DNA of 64,000 nt from positions 434,001 through 498,000 of the forward strand of contig NZ_SSYB01000001.1 in NCBI RefSeq assembly GCF_004917075.1. Direction: 5' to 3'. The notes beneath the pieces are model-generated. The model did no database searches, had not been told where the DNA came from, and saw only the letters and a list, made by a program, of their open reading frames with translations. This document shows positions 28,587-35,374 of this stretch, piece by piece (position 1 is the first letter of the stretch; the number at the start of each line of letters is the position of its first letter). The DNA comes from Geomonas edaphica (GTDB taxonomy: Bacteria; Desulfobacterota; Desulfuromonadia; Geobacterales; Geobacteraceae). The position numbers were made by a program, and so were the translations under genes.

Positions 28587-28626
28587 TCCCCTCTCCCCTT
28601 GGGAGAGGGGCAGGGTGAGGGCGTCG
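28587..28626. repeat. Dispersed palindromic repeat, family B
   Basis: CCCCTCTCCCC ... GGGAGAGGGGCAGGGTGAGGGCG lies between nifEN and nifX. Copies with the same GAGAGGG ... GGGTGAGGGCG ending are at 46189-46236 and, inverted, at 42882-42924. Confidence 0.65.
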
Positions 28627-28667
28627 GCAGATGTAATATCCTGGCATCGCCTTCAAAGGAGACCGCT

Positions 28668-29057
28668 ATGAAGATCGCTTTTACGAGTAAAACCGGTGAA
28701 TCCATCGACATGCACTTCGGGCAAGCTGATTCGTTTCACGTGTGGGAAGTGGGGCCGGAGGAAGCGCACTACGTTCAGACCCTCACCGTCGGCGAAAGCG
28801 GCAGCGACGAGGAGGACCGCATCGCCGCGAGGGCGAATCTTCTTAGTGACTGCGCCATCGTCTATACCATGCAGATCGGCGGTCCGGCCGCGGCCAAGCT
28901 GGTCGCCAAACGCATCCATCCCATGAAGACCAACGTGGAGGTGGGGCTCAAGGAATCGATCGAACGGATGCAGGAGGTGCTCAGAGGTAACCCGCCGCCC
29001 TGGCTGCGCAAGGCGATGAACAAGGACCATGCGACTTCTTTCCTCGACGAGGAGTAG
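28668..29057 (+). CDS. nifX: NifX, FeMo-cofactor precursor binding protein
   Basis: The 129-residue product has the NifX/NafY cofactor-binding fold: KIAFTSKTGESIDMHFGQADSFHVWEV at the start and CAIVYTMQIGGPAAAKLVAKRIHPMK in the middle, followed by a PPPWLRKAM motif typical of NifX. It binds the NifB cluster and other precursors as they move between NifB, NifEN and NifDK. The ATG at 28668 follows AAAGGAG. It lies directly after nifEN, as in many nif clusters. Confidence 0.92.
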   Translation: MKIAFTSKTGESIDMHFGQADSFHVWEVGPEEAHYVQTLTVGESGSDEEDRIAARANLLSDCAIVYTMQIGGPAAAKLVAKRIHPMKTNVEVGLKESIERMQEVLRGNPPPWLRKAMNKDHATSFLDEE

Positions 29058-29169
29058 CCAACTCCTCCCCCTCCAGTGGAGCGGACGCCTGGAGAGTTGC
29101 AGGAACAGTAAAGGTTAAAGCAATGAATCGATAATCAGCAGTCAATACATCGAAAAAAGGAGATTTGCC

Positions 29170-29433
29170 ATGGCTTACATCACCGGTTTAACCAAGGACA
29201 AGAAAGAGTGGACCCCGCAGTTCATCACCTCCATTGACGAGGAAACCTGCATCGGCTGCGGCCGTTGCTTCAAGGTCTGCGCCCACAGTGTGCTCAATTT
29301 CGAAGAGGTCGACGAGGACGATTCCGCCAAGATGTTCATGAAGGTGGAGAACCCCGGCAACTGTATCGGCTGCCAGGCATGCGGCAGGACCTGCTCGAAG
29401 AAATGCTTCACCTTCGAACCGGTGGTGGCGTAA
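29170..29433 (+). CDS. fdxB: Nif-specific ferredoxin III (2x[4Fe-4S])
   Basis: This 87-residue protein has CIGCGRCFKVC and CIGCQACGRTCSKKC, giving two [4Fe-4S] cluster sites. The layout, with a short N-terminal YITGLTKDKKEW segment and a negatively charged loop (VDEDDSAKMF) between clusters, matches the nif-associated ferredoxin III family (FdxB). It probably supplies electrons to nitrogenase or to cofactor assembly. The Shine-Dalgarno AAAAGGAG precedes the ATG at 29170. It lies in the nifX to NifX-like gene series in the same direction. Confidence 0.9.
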   Translation: MAYITGLTKDKKEWTPQFITSIDEETCIGCGRCFKVCAHSVLNFEEVDEDDSAKMFMKVENPGNCIGCQACGRTCSKKCFTFEPVVA

Positions 29434-29460
29434 GGACAGATATTCAGGATCTACTAGTTC

Positions 29461-29552
29461 CCGCCCCCGGAGGGGGAGGGGAAGGGAGGGGGGCGCAGCG
29501 GCTCGATCAGTTTTCCCCCCTCCCATCCTCCCCCCTCCGGGGGGAGGGGGCT
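29461..29552. repeat. GC-rich palindromic element after fdxB
   Basis: CCGCCCCCGGAGGGGGAGGGG and CCCCCTCCGGGGGGAGGGGG halves surround GCAGCGGCTCGATCAG; the element can fold on itself. It resembles the other intergenic repeats in composition but has a different core. Confidence 0.5.
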
Positions 29553-29587
29553 GGATCTTCCAATTGATTTGTGTTTAGGAGGTTCCG

Positions 29588-29917
29588 ATGCTTTTTGCAG
29601 TCGCGTCCAGAGATGGCAAGGAAATCAACCAGCACTTCGGGCATGTCGAGCGCTTCCTGATCTATCGGGTCGAGGACGACACGGTCAGTTTCGTTGAGGA
29701 GCGTCCGGTCGAGAAGTACTGCCGCTTCGATCCGGAGCACCCGCTCAGGGCCCACACGCTGAAGGATACCGCCGACGCCCTCAAAGGATGCCGTGCCGTG
29801 GTCTGTTCCATGATCGGCGAAGCCCCCAAGGTTGAGCTAGAACGCCTCGGTGTCGAGCCGTACGTGATAGAAGGCGAGATAGAGCCCGTCTTGAAGGATC
29901 TTGCCAAAGTGCTATAG
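29588..29917 (+). CDS. NifX/NifB-C-terminal-type cofactor-binding protein
   Basis: The 109-residue product has the dinitrogenase iron-molybdenum cofactor-binding fold, with FAVASRDGKEINQHFGHVERFLIY at the start and the conserved KYC motif in PVEKYCRFDPEHPL. In many bacteria this domain is fused to the C-terminus of NifB; the NifB in this window lacks it, so this gene probably provides the missing domain as a separate protein. It differs from the NifX encoded 500 bp upstream. The start follows TAGGAGG. Confidence 0.85.
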   Translation: MLFAVASRDGKEINQHFGHVERFLIYRVEDDTVSFVEERPVEKYCRFDPEHPLRAHTLKDTADALKGCRAVVCSMIGEAPKVELERLGVEPYVIEGEIEPVLKDLAKVL

Positions 29918-30007
29918 AAAGCCGGGTACTTGCTGGGGACTCCGGCTAACCCGTGCGAGTCCCGGATTCCAACCTTAACCTTAATCCGTAACAAAAGTGG
30001 CGATTCA

Positions 30008-30799
30008 ATGGAGAATTCATTCAACCACTGCAACCTTCCCCCGTGGGTCATCGCTTCCCGTCACTTCAACGACCACCCGCAAACCCTCGAGATCCAGGGG
30101 GTGCGTGCGGTGAACCGTTTCCTCTTCGACAAGCTCGACGGCATTGATTCCGCCGAAGAGCGCGCCTCGGTCTTCAACGACTACATGTCGGTGAAATTCC
30201 AGTTGCATCAATGGCAGCAGGAAACCGCCCTGGCGCGCAAGAGCCTCAAAAACAGCTACCTCCGCTTTCTAAGGGGGTGGATGATGGATTCCAACTCGGT
30301 GGAGGGCGCCGTGCTGAAGGGATGGGTTGAGAGCCGGATGGGGCTTCCACCTACCTTCCACAACGTGCGCATAACCGGTATCCATGACCAAAACTACCTG
30401 CAGTACGCCGTCGACCGAACCAAGGGGAGTGCGCGGACCTCCGCCATCAATTCCCAGTTGGACCTGCTTTACGAATACTGCCAGTACGAACTCGCCAAAC
30501 GCTATCCCGACCGTAAGCACCTCATCCTGTACCGCGGGACCTTCGAGCGTTCGGAGTACGATATACTGGAGACCGTTTCGAAGCGCGAAGAGATCGTGCG
30601 CCTCAACAACCTGAACTCATTCACCACCGATGAAGAGCGCGCTTGGGAATTCGGGTTCATCGTCTGGGAGGTTCAGGTCCCGCTAGCCAAGATCTTCTTT
30701 TTCAGTGAGCTGTTGCCAAACTCGATACTGAAAGGGGAGGGGGAGTGTCTTGTGGTCGGCGGGGAGTTCCGGGTCCGACGGATCATATGTACGGTGTAG
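30008..30799 (+). CDS. draT: NAD+-dinitrogenase-reductase ADP-ribosyltransferase
   Basis: DraT transfers ADP-ribose from NAD+ to the conserved arginine of NifH, turning nitrogenase off in response to ammonium or energy shortage. The 263-residue protein starts FNHCNLPPWVIASRHFNDHP and has HLILYRGTFERSEYDI, with the NAD-binding Arg, and NNLNSFTTDEERAWEFGF, with the STS-like and ExE-type catalytic region. Length matches DraT. The start at ATG 30008 has a weak Shine-Dalgarno. It faces draG head-on, with a tandem-repeat array between the stops. Confidence 0.93.
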   Translation: MENSFNHCNLPPWVIASRHFNDHPQTLEIQGVRAVNRFLFDKLDGIDSAEERASVFNDYMSVKFQLHQWQQETALARKSLKNSYLRFLRGWMMDSNSVEGAVLKGWVESRMGLPPTFHNVRITGIHDQNYLQYAVDRTKGSARTSAINSQLDLLYEYCQYELAKRYPDRKHLILYRGTFERSEYDILETVSKREEIVRLNNLNSFTTDEERAWEFGFIVWEVQVPLAKIFFFSELLPNSILKGEGECLVVGGEFRVRRIICTV

Positions 30800-30819
30800 A
30801 TAGATGGATAAGCGGTTGG

Positions 30820-31260
30820 GAGCGATGCACGAGTCGTTGAGAGCGATGCACGAGTCGTTGAGAGCGATGCACGAGTCGTTGAGAGCGATGCACGAGTCGT
30901 TGAGAGCGATGGACGAGTCGTTGGGAGCGATGCACGAGTCGTTGGGAGCGATGGATGAGTCGTAGGGAGCGTTGGATGAGTCGTTGGGGGCGACGGATGA
31001 GTCGTTGAGAGCGACTGATGAGTCGTTGAGCGCGACTGATGAGTCGTTGAGCGCGACTGATGAGTCGTTGCGTGCGATGGACGAGTCGTTGGGAGCGGTG
31101 GATGAGTCGTTGGGAGCGGTGGATGAGTCGTTGAGAGCGATGGATGAGTCGTTGGGAGCGACGGATGAGTCGTTGAGAGCGATGCACGAGTCGTTGGGAG
31201 CGATGGACGAGTCGTTGGGAGCGACAGATGAGCCGTCGGGTGCCATTGATAAGCCATCAA
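30820..31260. repeat. 21-bp minisatellite, about 21 units, between draT and draG
   Basis: The unit is GAGCGATGCACG plus AGTCGTTGA (21 bp). Units 1-4 are identical or nearly so. Later units vary at a few positions (GATGGAC, GACGGAT, GACTGAT, GGTGGAT), and the last two units are degenerate. Because 21 is a multiple of 3, long open frames exist on both strands, coding for heptads such as MHESLRA and NDSSIAL. The plus frame is broken by TAG at about 30963. The array fills the whole gap between the two convergent genes, and its last bases reach the draG stop codon. It is best read as a non-coding tandem repeat. Confidence 0.93.
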
Positions 31261-32195
31261 TAGTGATGTAGAGAACTTTCGTGCTTATAGTTCCTTTCTT
31301 TGAACAGCGGCGATAGCTGCACCAACTGCTCCGAGAGCTCAACAATCTCGCGCAAAAGTGCCTTGGGCAGCTTCTTCTTCCACCGTGCGGGAATCGATTC
31401 CTCACCGTAGTACGCACCGGCAAGTGCGCCGGCTATGGCGCCTGTCGTGTCGGCGTCACCTCCCTGGTTTACCGTTTCTGTAACACATCCCTCGAAAGAA
31501 CGTGATCTGAAGAAGCAGTGGAAGACGGTCTGCATGGTGTCGACCACGTAGCCTGAGGCAAGCCCTTTGTACGGCTCGAAATTGAAACTCGGGTAGAGGG
31601 AAATCAGGTCGGCAGATTCGCGTCTCATGCGCTGCATGGAACGGCCGGCAAGGGCCAGATGCAGCAAGCGGCCGAGGTAAAGGGTGGCCGCATCGGAGAG
31701 AGGGTGATTGTGGGTCAGGTGGGCATGGTCGATGGTGCAGGTCTCGAGAAGGGTGGCGTCCCCAACGGTACAGAGGGCGACTGGAAGGGTGCGCATGGCG
31801 GCGCCGTTGCCGCCGTCCCATTCGTTCGGTTGGGTCTCCGTGGTGCCGTGCAGCATGTAGTTCCGAATGCCGCGCCGGCAGGTGTCTCCGACGTCTATCG
31901 GCTTGGACTTAAGCCAAGCGGCGAGGTTGTCGGCGGCGTCCCTTAGGCTCCAACCTCCGGCCCTGCTGATGGCCCGTGCGAGGCAGAGCGACATCTCCGT
32001 GTCGTCGGTCACCTGTCCCGGTTTGAGCCTGAGCCATCCGCCGCCAACCATTTCCCTTAAGACGCCGTACTTTCCCTTTATCTCGCCACGGGTCATGAAT
32101 TCAACCGGAGCCCCGAGCGCGTCACCAACCGCGAGACCGATGAAGGCCCCCCGCGCTCTGGATACTGTCTCGCTATGGAAGGAATGGAAGCTCAT
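31257..32195 (-). CDS. draG: ADP-ribosyl-dinitrogenase reductase hydrolase
   Basis: DraG removes ADP-ribose from NifH and so reactivates nitrogenase. The 312-residue protein has the family's dinuclear-metal ligands: GLAVGDALGAPVEF at the start, GQVTDDTEMSLCLARA, and NQGGDADTTGAIAGALAGA near the C-terminus. It is convergent with draT, separated only by the tandem array. The last codons (KHESSLHHY) reach into the array's degenerate end. The ATG at 32195 has a poor Shine-Dalgarno. In many diazotrophs draT and draG form one operon; opposed orientation is less usual and may allow separate control. Confidence 0.93.
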   Translation of the reverse strand: MSFHSFHSETVSRARGAFIGLAVGDALGAPVEFMTRGEIKGKYGVLREMVGGGWLRLKPGQVTDDTEMSLCLARAISRAGGWSLRDAADNLAAWLKSKPIDVGDTCRRGIRNYMLHGTTETQPNEWDGGNGAAMRTLPVALCTVGDATLLETCTIDHAHLTHNHPLSDAATLYLGRLLHLALAGRSMQRMRRESADLISLYPSFNFEPYKGLASGYVVDTMQTVFHCFFRSRSFEGCVTETVNQGGDADTTGAIAGALAGAYYGEESIPARWKKKLPKALLREIVELSEQLVQLSPLFKERNYKHESSLHHY

Positions 32196-32549
32196 GCAGA
32201 CTACGGTGCAATATCCACTCCGATCGCCTTGAAATTGCTCATGCTGCGACGGAAGCGCGTGAAGCTGCGGTTTGCGCTTCTCTTCGAAACGTGTTCAGGA
32301 AGGTTATGCCGGCCTGCCGTGCACAAAAAATAGTCTCATGGGTACCTGATAGGCATCACAGCCTGTTGCTGACAGCGCCACCGCCCATTTACAACTGGCA
32401 CTGTCAGGCACAATCAGGCACTACGGCGGCGATGTCGTATAAAAGCCCTTAAACCCTTTTGCTGCAATGGATGTGGAGGCGCTGAGACCGCCATGAATCC
32501 GCTTAACCGCCGTATCGTGAGGTTGTGTAGACGTCTTCAGCCCGGAAGC

Positions 32550-32565
32550 TGGCACGCTAAATGCT
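32550..32565 (+). promoter_or_regulatory. Sigma-54-type promoter of nifB
   Basis: TGGCACGCTAAATGCT has a perfect TGGCAC and GG-N10-GC. Transcription would start near 32576, only a few bases before the first leader stem-loop. Confidence 0.75.
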
Positions 32566-32580
32566 CAACGAGGATCAACA

Positions 32581-32650
32581 GATACAAAGAGGTATCTCAC
32601 ATTGACGGCAACGATGCCCGGCGGAGAACACTATCCGACCGGGCATTTTT
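32581..32650 (+). promoter_or_regulatory. nifB leader: dual hexaloop hairpins plus intrinsic terminator (candidate ANTAR antitermination element)
   Basis: Hairpin 1 is GATAC/GTATC (32581-32585 with 32592-32596) with loop AAAGAG. Hairpin 2 is GGC/GCC (32607-32609 with 32616-32618) with loop AACGAT. Both six-base loops have A at position 1 and G at position 4, the ANTAR-target rule. Hairpin 2 overlaps the 5' arm of a terminator (ATGCCCGG 32614-32621 with CCGGGCAT 32639-32646, then TTTTT), so binding that favours hairpin 2 would prevent termination. The same GATAC/GTATC stem and GGC/GCC stem are found in the nifH leader. This parallel supports function. Confidence 0.65.
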
Positions 32651-32692
32651 CGTTTTCAGGACCAGCCTAGAGCGAGGATCAAGGAGGATATC

Positions 32693-33547
32693 ATGGCAAC
32701 GGCGTGCAAAAAGATGGAGAAGATCCAGGGGCATCCCTGCTTTGGCGGCAACCACCACAAAAACGGCAGGATGCACCTCGCCGTGGCTCCCAAATGCAAC
32801 ATCAAGTGCGGTTACTGCACCAGGCGGCACGACTGCGCCAATGAATCGCGCCCCGGCGTGACCAGCCGTCTGCTTTCTCCGGAAGAGGCGATCGTCAGAG
32901 TCCGCGAGGTGATGGCGAGCCCCATAACCGGCCCGATCATCAAGGTGATCGGCATAGCGGGTCCGGGTGATCCGCTTTTCAACGACGAGACTTTCCGGAC
33001 GTTCCAGTTCGTGGACCAGGAATTCCCGCACCTCATCAAGTGCATGAGCACAAACGGCCTGCTGTTGCCTGACAAGATGCCGATTCTGCATGCGCTTGGG
33101 CTGCACAGCCTCACCGTAACGCTCAATACCCTCGATCCCAGGGTGGGGGGCAGGATTTACTCCCATGTGCATTACAACGGCACCACCTATACCGGCGAAG
33201 AAGGGGGCGAGATCCTGATGAGAAACCAGTTGGAGGGGATCAGGCTGGCGGCCGAGCTTGGGATGACCATAAAGATCAACACGGTGCTCATCCCGGGAGT
33301 CAACGACGAGCAGATACCGCTCATCTCCAAGAAGGTCAAGGAATTAGGCGCCTTCGTGATGAACATCATGCCCCTCATCCCGCAGGCCGACTTCGCCCAC
33401 ATCGAAGCCCCCTCGGTGGAAAGGCTCGATGCCTTGCGCCGCGACAACGAGAAGACCATAGGGCAGTTCAAACACTGCAAGCAGTGCCGGGCCGACGCGG
33501 TCGGGCTCATCGGCGAAAACCTGCAGCTTGCCACGACGCCCCTTTGA
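32693..33547 (+). CDS. nifB: NifB, radical SAM FeMo-cofactor core synthase (no C-terminal NifX domain)
   Basis: NifB fuses two [4Fe-4S] clusters and inserts carbide and sulfur to form the 8Fe core of FeMo-co. The 284-residue protein has HPCFGGNHHKNGRMHLAVAPKC and the radical SAM motif C35-N-I-K-C39-G-Y-C42, plus the C-terminal HCKQCRADAVGLIGEN that holds further cluster ligands. It ends without the NifX-like domain that makes many NifB proteins about 500 residues long; a stand-alone domain of that kind is encoded at 29588-29917. The start follows AAGGAGG. A GNAT gene begins 2 nt after its stop. Confidence 0.95.
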   Translation: MATACKKMEKIQGHPCFGGNHHKNGRMHLAVAPKCNIKCGYCTRRHDCANESRPGVTSRLLSPEEAIVRVREVMASPITGPIIKVIGIAGPGDPLFNDETFRTFQFVDQEFPHLIKCMSTNGLLLPDKMPILHALGLHSLTVTLNTLDPRVGGRIYSHVHYNGTTYTGEEGGEILMRNQLEGIRLAAELGMTIKINTVLIPGVNDEQIPLISKKVKELGAFVMNIMPLIPQADFAHIEAPSVERLDALRRDNEKTIGQFKHCKQCRADAVGLIGENLQLATTPL

Positions 33548-33549
33548 TC

Positions 33550-34353
33550 ATGACGGCACCGTTTCGCGACGACGATATAGCCCCTTTTATCGCCCTGGGT
33601 ACTGACGAGGGGTGGGTTTGCGGCGAGTGGGAACTGAAGTTCCTGCTGCAGACCTTCCCAAAGGGGTGTCTTGTGAAGCGGGAAGGAAACGAGGTTCTGG
33701 GTTACGTAACCGCGGTGCGCCACGACAAAAGCGGCTGGATCGGCAACCTGCTAGTTGCCCCGCGACACCGCAGGCGCGGCATCGGGATGGAACTGATGCG
33801 CGGCGCTATTGACGCGCTGCTTTGTGCGGGTGTTAAAACGGTCTGGCTCACCGCATCGGCGAAAGGTGTGGATCTTTACCGCAAGCTTGGTTTCGTCACC
33901 ATCGACAGCATCAACCGCTGGGTGGGAGAGGGGGGTGTCGTGCGCACACCCTTTTCCGCAGCTCCCATTGACCGGAACGTCATCGGGAAGGTGGATGCTT
34001 ACGGCTGGGGTGACCGGCGCGAGTCCTTGCTACAGGTAACCAGCAGCAGGGGGCGGGTGTTCTGCGCGGAGGCCTCCTTTCTTTGTACGCAGCATTGGGA
34101 GGGGGGGATGCAAGTGGGACCGTGGGGTGCGCTCGGAGACGAGCAGGTGGCAGCTCTCTTTGAACTCGCTATATGTAGCACCGCCGAGCCTATCTTTCTG
34201 GATGTTCCCGCCGGCAATGTTGCGGCAGCCTCGCTGCTTGCACGCAAAGGTTTCTCGATCCGTGGCAACAATGCACTGATGTATCTTGGAGCCGTTCCCT
34301 ACTACCATCCTCAAAGCGTCTATGCCTTGGCAAGTATGGGAAGTATGGGGTGA
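33550..34353 (+). CDS. Tandem GNAT-type acetyltransferase coupled to nifB
   Basis: The 267-residue protein has an N-terminal GNAT domain (about 1-125) with the acetyl-CoA motif NLLVAPRHRRRGIGMELM (R/Q-x-x-G-x-G/A form) and LYRKLGFVTI. The C-terminal half (about 140-260) looks like a second, more diverged GNAT half (FLDVPAGNVAAASLLARKGFSI). This tandem arrangement resembles YitH/HolE-like acetyltransferases. It starts 2 nt after nifB with no Shine-Dalgarno of its own, so it is probably translationally coupled. The acetyl acceptor is unknown; a role in nitrogen-fixation control is suggested only by position. Confidence 0.78.
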   Translation: MTAPFRDDDIAPFIALGTDEGWVCGEWELKFLLQTFPKGCLVKREGNEVLGYVTAVRHDKSGWIGNLLVAPRHRRRGIGMELMRGAIDALLCAGVKTVWLTASAKGVDLYRKLGFVTIDSINRWVGEGGVVRTPFSAAPIDRNVIGKVDAYGWGDRRESLLQVTSSRGRVFCAEASFLCTQHWEGGMQVGPWGALGDEQVAALFELAICSTAEPIFLDVPAGNVAAASLLARKGFSIRGNNALMYLGAVPYYHPQSVYALASMGSMG

Positions 34354-34455
34354 TTAGCGATGATGAATCATAAGTTGGTAATTTGATATGTTAATACTGC
34401 TGTAAGCCGGTAAGTACAATGTTTAACCCGAGGCTATGCCATTAATGGAGGGCGT

Positions 34456-35268
34456 ATGATAGTCGTTGCCTGTATCAAGCAGGTTCCTGATACGACGCAG
34501 GTACAGATCGATCCAGTGACCAACACGCTGGTGAGAGACGGGATTCCGTTCATCATCAACCCATATGACAGTCACGCCCTGGAGGAGAGTCTGCGCCTCA
34601 AGGACAGTCATGGTTTCAAGGCGGTGGCGCTTTCCATGGGGCCGCCCAACGCGGAAGCCATGCTCAGAAAAGCGCTCGCGCTCGGAGCAGACCGAAGCGT
34701 CCTTCTCTCCGACCGGGTCTTCGGCGGCGCCGATACCCTGTCCACCAGCAACGTCCTTTCCGCTGCCATCGCCAAACTCCGCGAAGATGAAGAAGTGGGG
34801 ATCGTTTTTTGCGGCAAGCAGACCATCGACGGTGACACCGCCCAGGTTGGGCCCGGTATCGCGGTTCGTCTGGGCTTTTCCCAGCTGACCCTTGTCGACC
34901 GGATCGAGAAGATAGATCTGGTGGAGAGGACGATTACGGTGAGGCGCAAGCTGGAGGGGCGCTACGAGATCGTGGAAGCGCGACTGCCCGCGATGATCAC
35001 CGTGGTGCGCGAATTGAATCGGCCGCGATACCCGACTGTCCCCATGCGGCTTGCTTCAGCTAAGGCCGAAGTAGAGGTTTGGAGCAACGAGCAGTTGCGG
35101 CTCGATGTGAACAGCGTCGGACTCAAGGGCTCCCCCACCTGGGTAAGCCGGATCTTCTCCCCGGAGAGGAAGGAAGGGGAGATCGTCGGCGATGGCATGA
35201 ACGACCCCGCTGGTGCCGCCCGCCTGCTGCTCGAGCGGCTGATCGAGGGGGATATGCTGGCGGTGTAG
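34456..35268 (+). CDS. etfB: Electron transfer flavoprotein beta subunit
   Basis: The 270-residue protein starts MIVVACIKQVPDTTQVQID and has the EtfB hallmark INPYDSHALEESLRLKD and the AMP/FAD-binding segment (GKQTIDGDTAQVGPGIA, then VVRELNRPRYPTVPMR). EtfB pairs with EtfA and passes electrons to a membrane acceptor. The length and N-terminus fit the FixA/EtfB family. Start at ATG 34456 after GGAGGGC. The gene follows the nifB cluster by about 100 bp. The three genes etfB, etfA and the Fe-S oxidoreductase form one set. Confidence 0.92.
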   Translation: MIVVACIKQVPDTTQVQIDPVTNTLVRDGIPFIINPYDSHALEESLRLKDSHGFKAVALSMGPPNAEAMLRKALALGADRSVLLSDRVFGGADTLSTSNVLSAAIAKLREDEEVGIVFCGKQTIDGDTAQVGPGIAVRLGFSQLTLVDRIEKIDLVERTITVRRKLEGRYEIVEARLPAMITVVRELNRPRYPTVPMRLASAKAEVEVWSNEQLRLDVNSVGLKGSPTWVSRIFSPERKEGEIVGDGMNDPAGAARLLLERLIEGDMLAV

Positions 35269-35301
35269 CAGTCGAAGCTGCTGGAGCTCTCGAGCTGCCA
35301 A

Positions 35302-35346
35302 ACCAGTCGGACCAGTCGGACCAGTCGGACCAGTCGGACCAGTCGG
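35302..35346. repeat. 9-bp tandem repeat between etfB and etfA
   Basis: Five exact copies of ACCAGTCGG follow one another in the 106-bp gap between the etf genes. They hold no promoter signal and lie just upstream of the etfA Shine-Dalgarno region. Copy number could vary between strains. Confidence 0.85.
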
Positions 35347-35374
35347 ACTGGCACTAAAACAAACAGGTGACCCC

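Larger units (their letters stand above)
32196..32692. other. 497-nt divergent control region between draG and nifB
   Basis: It contains a sigma-54-type promoter reading towards nifB (32550-32565) and a structured leader with a terminator (32581-32650). The draG-proximal 350 bp has two overlapping CAGGCACAATCAGGCAC-like direct repeats near 32404-32420 and a GGCACTG string, but no complete promoter could be assigned. The frame 32493-32861 was not accepted as a gene. Confidence 0.6.

Noticed and set aside
29918-30007. A tRNA-like stretch (GTGCGAGTCCCGGATTCC) upstream of draT
   Set aside because: It has a T-arm-like string only. No anticodon stem, D-arm or matching acceptor stem could be drawn.
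30683-31423. A 246-residue minus-strand protein of NDSSIAL heptads across the draT-draG array
   Set aside because: It overlaps the ends of both draT and draG, and its open frame follows simply from a stop-free 21-bp repeat. The same holds for the 99-residue plus-strand frame from 30972.
32493-32861. A 122-residue frame through the nifB promoter and leader
   Set aside because: It would cover the sigma-54 promoter, both hairpins and the terminator and then overlap nifB in another frame; no family match.
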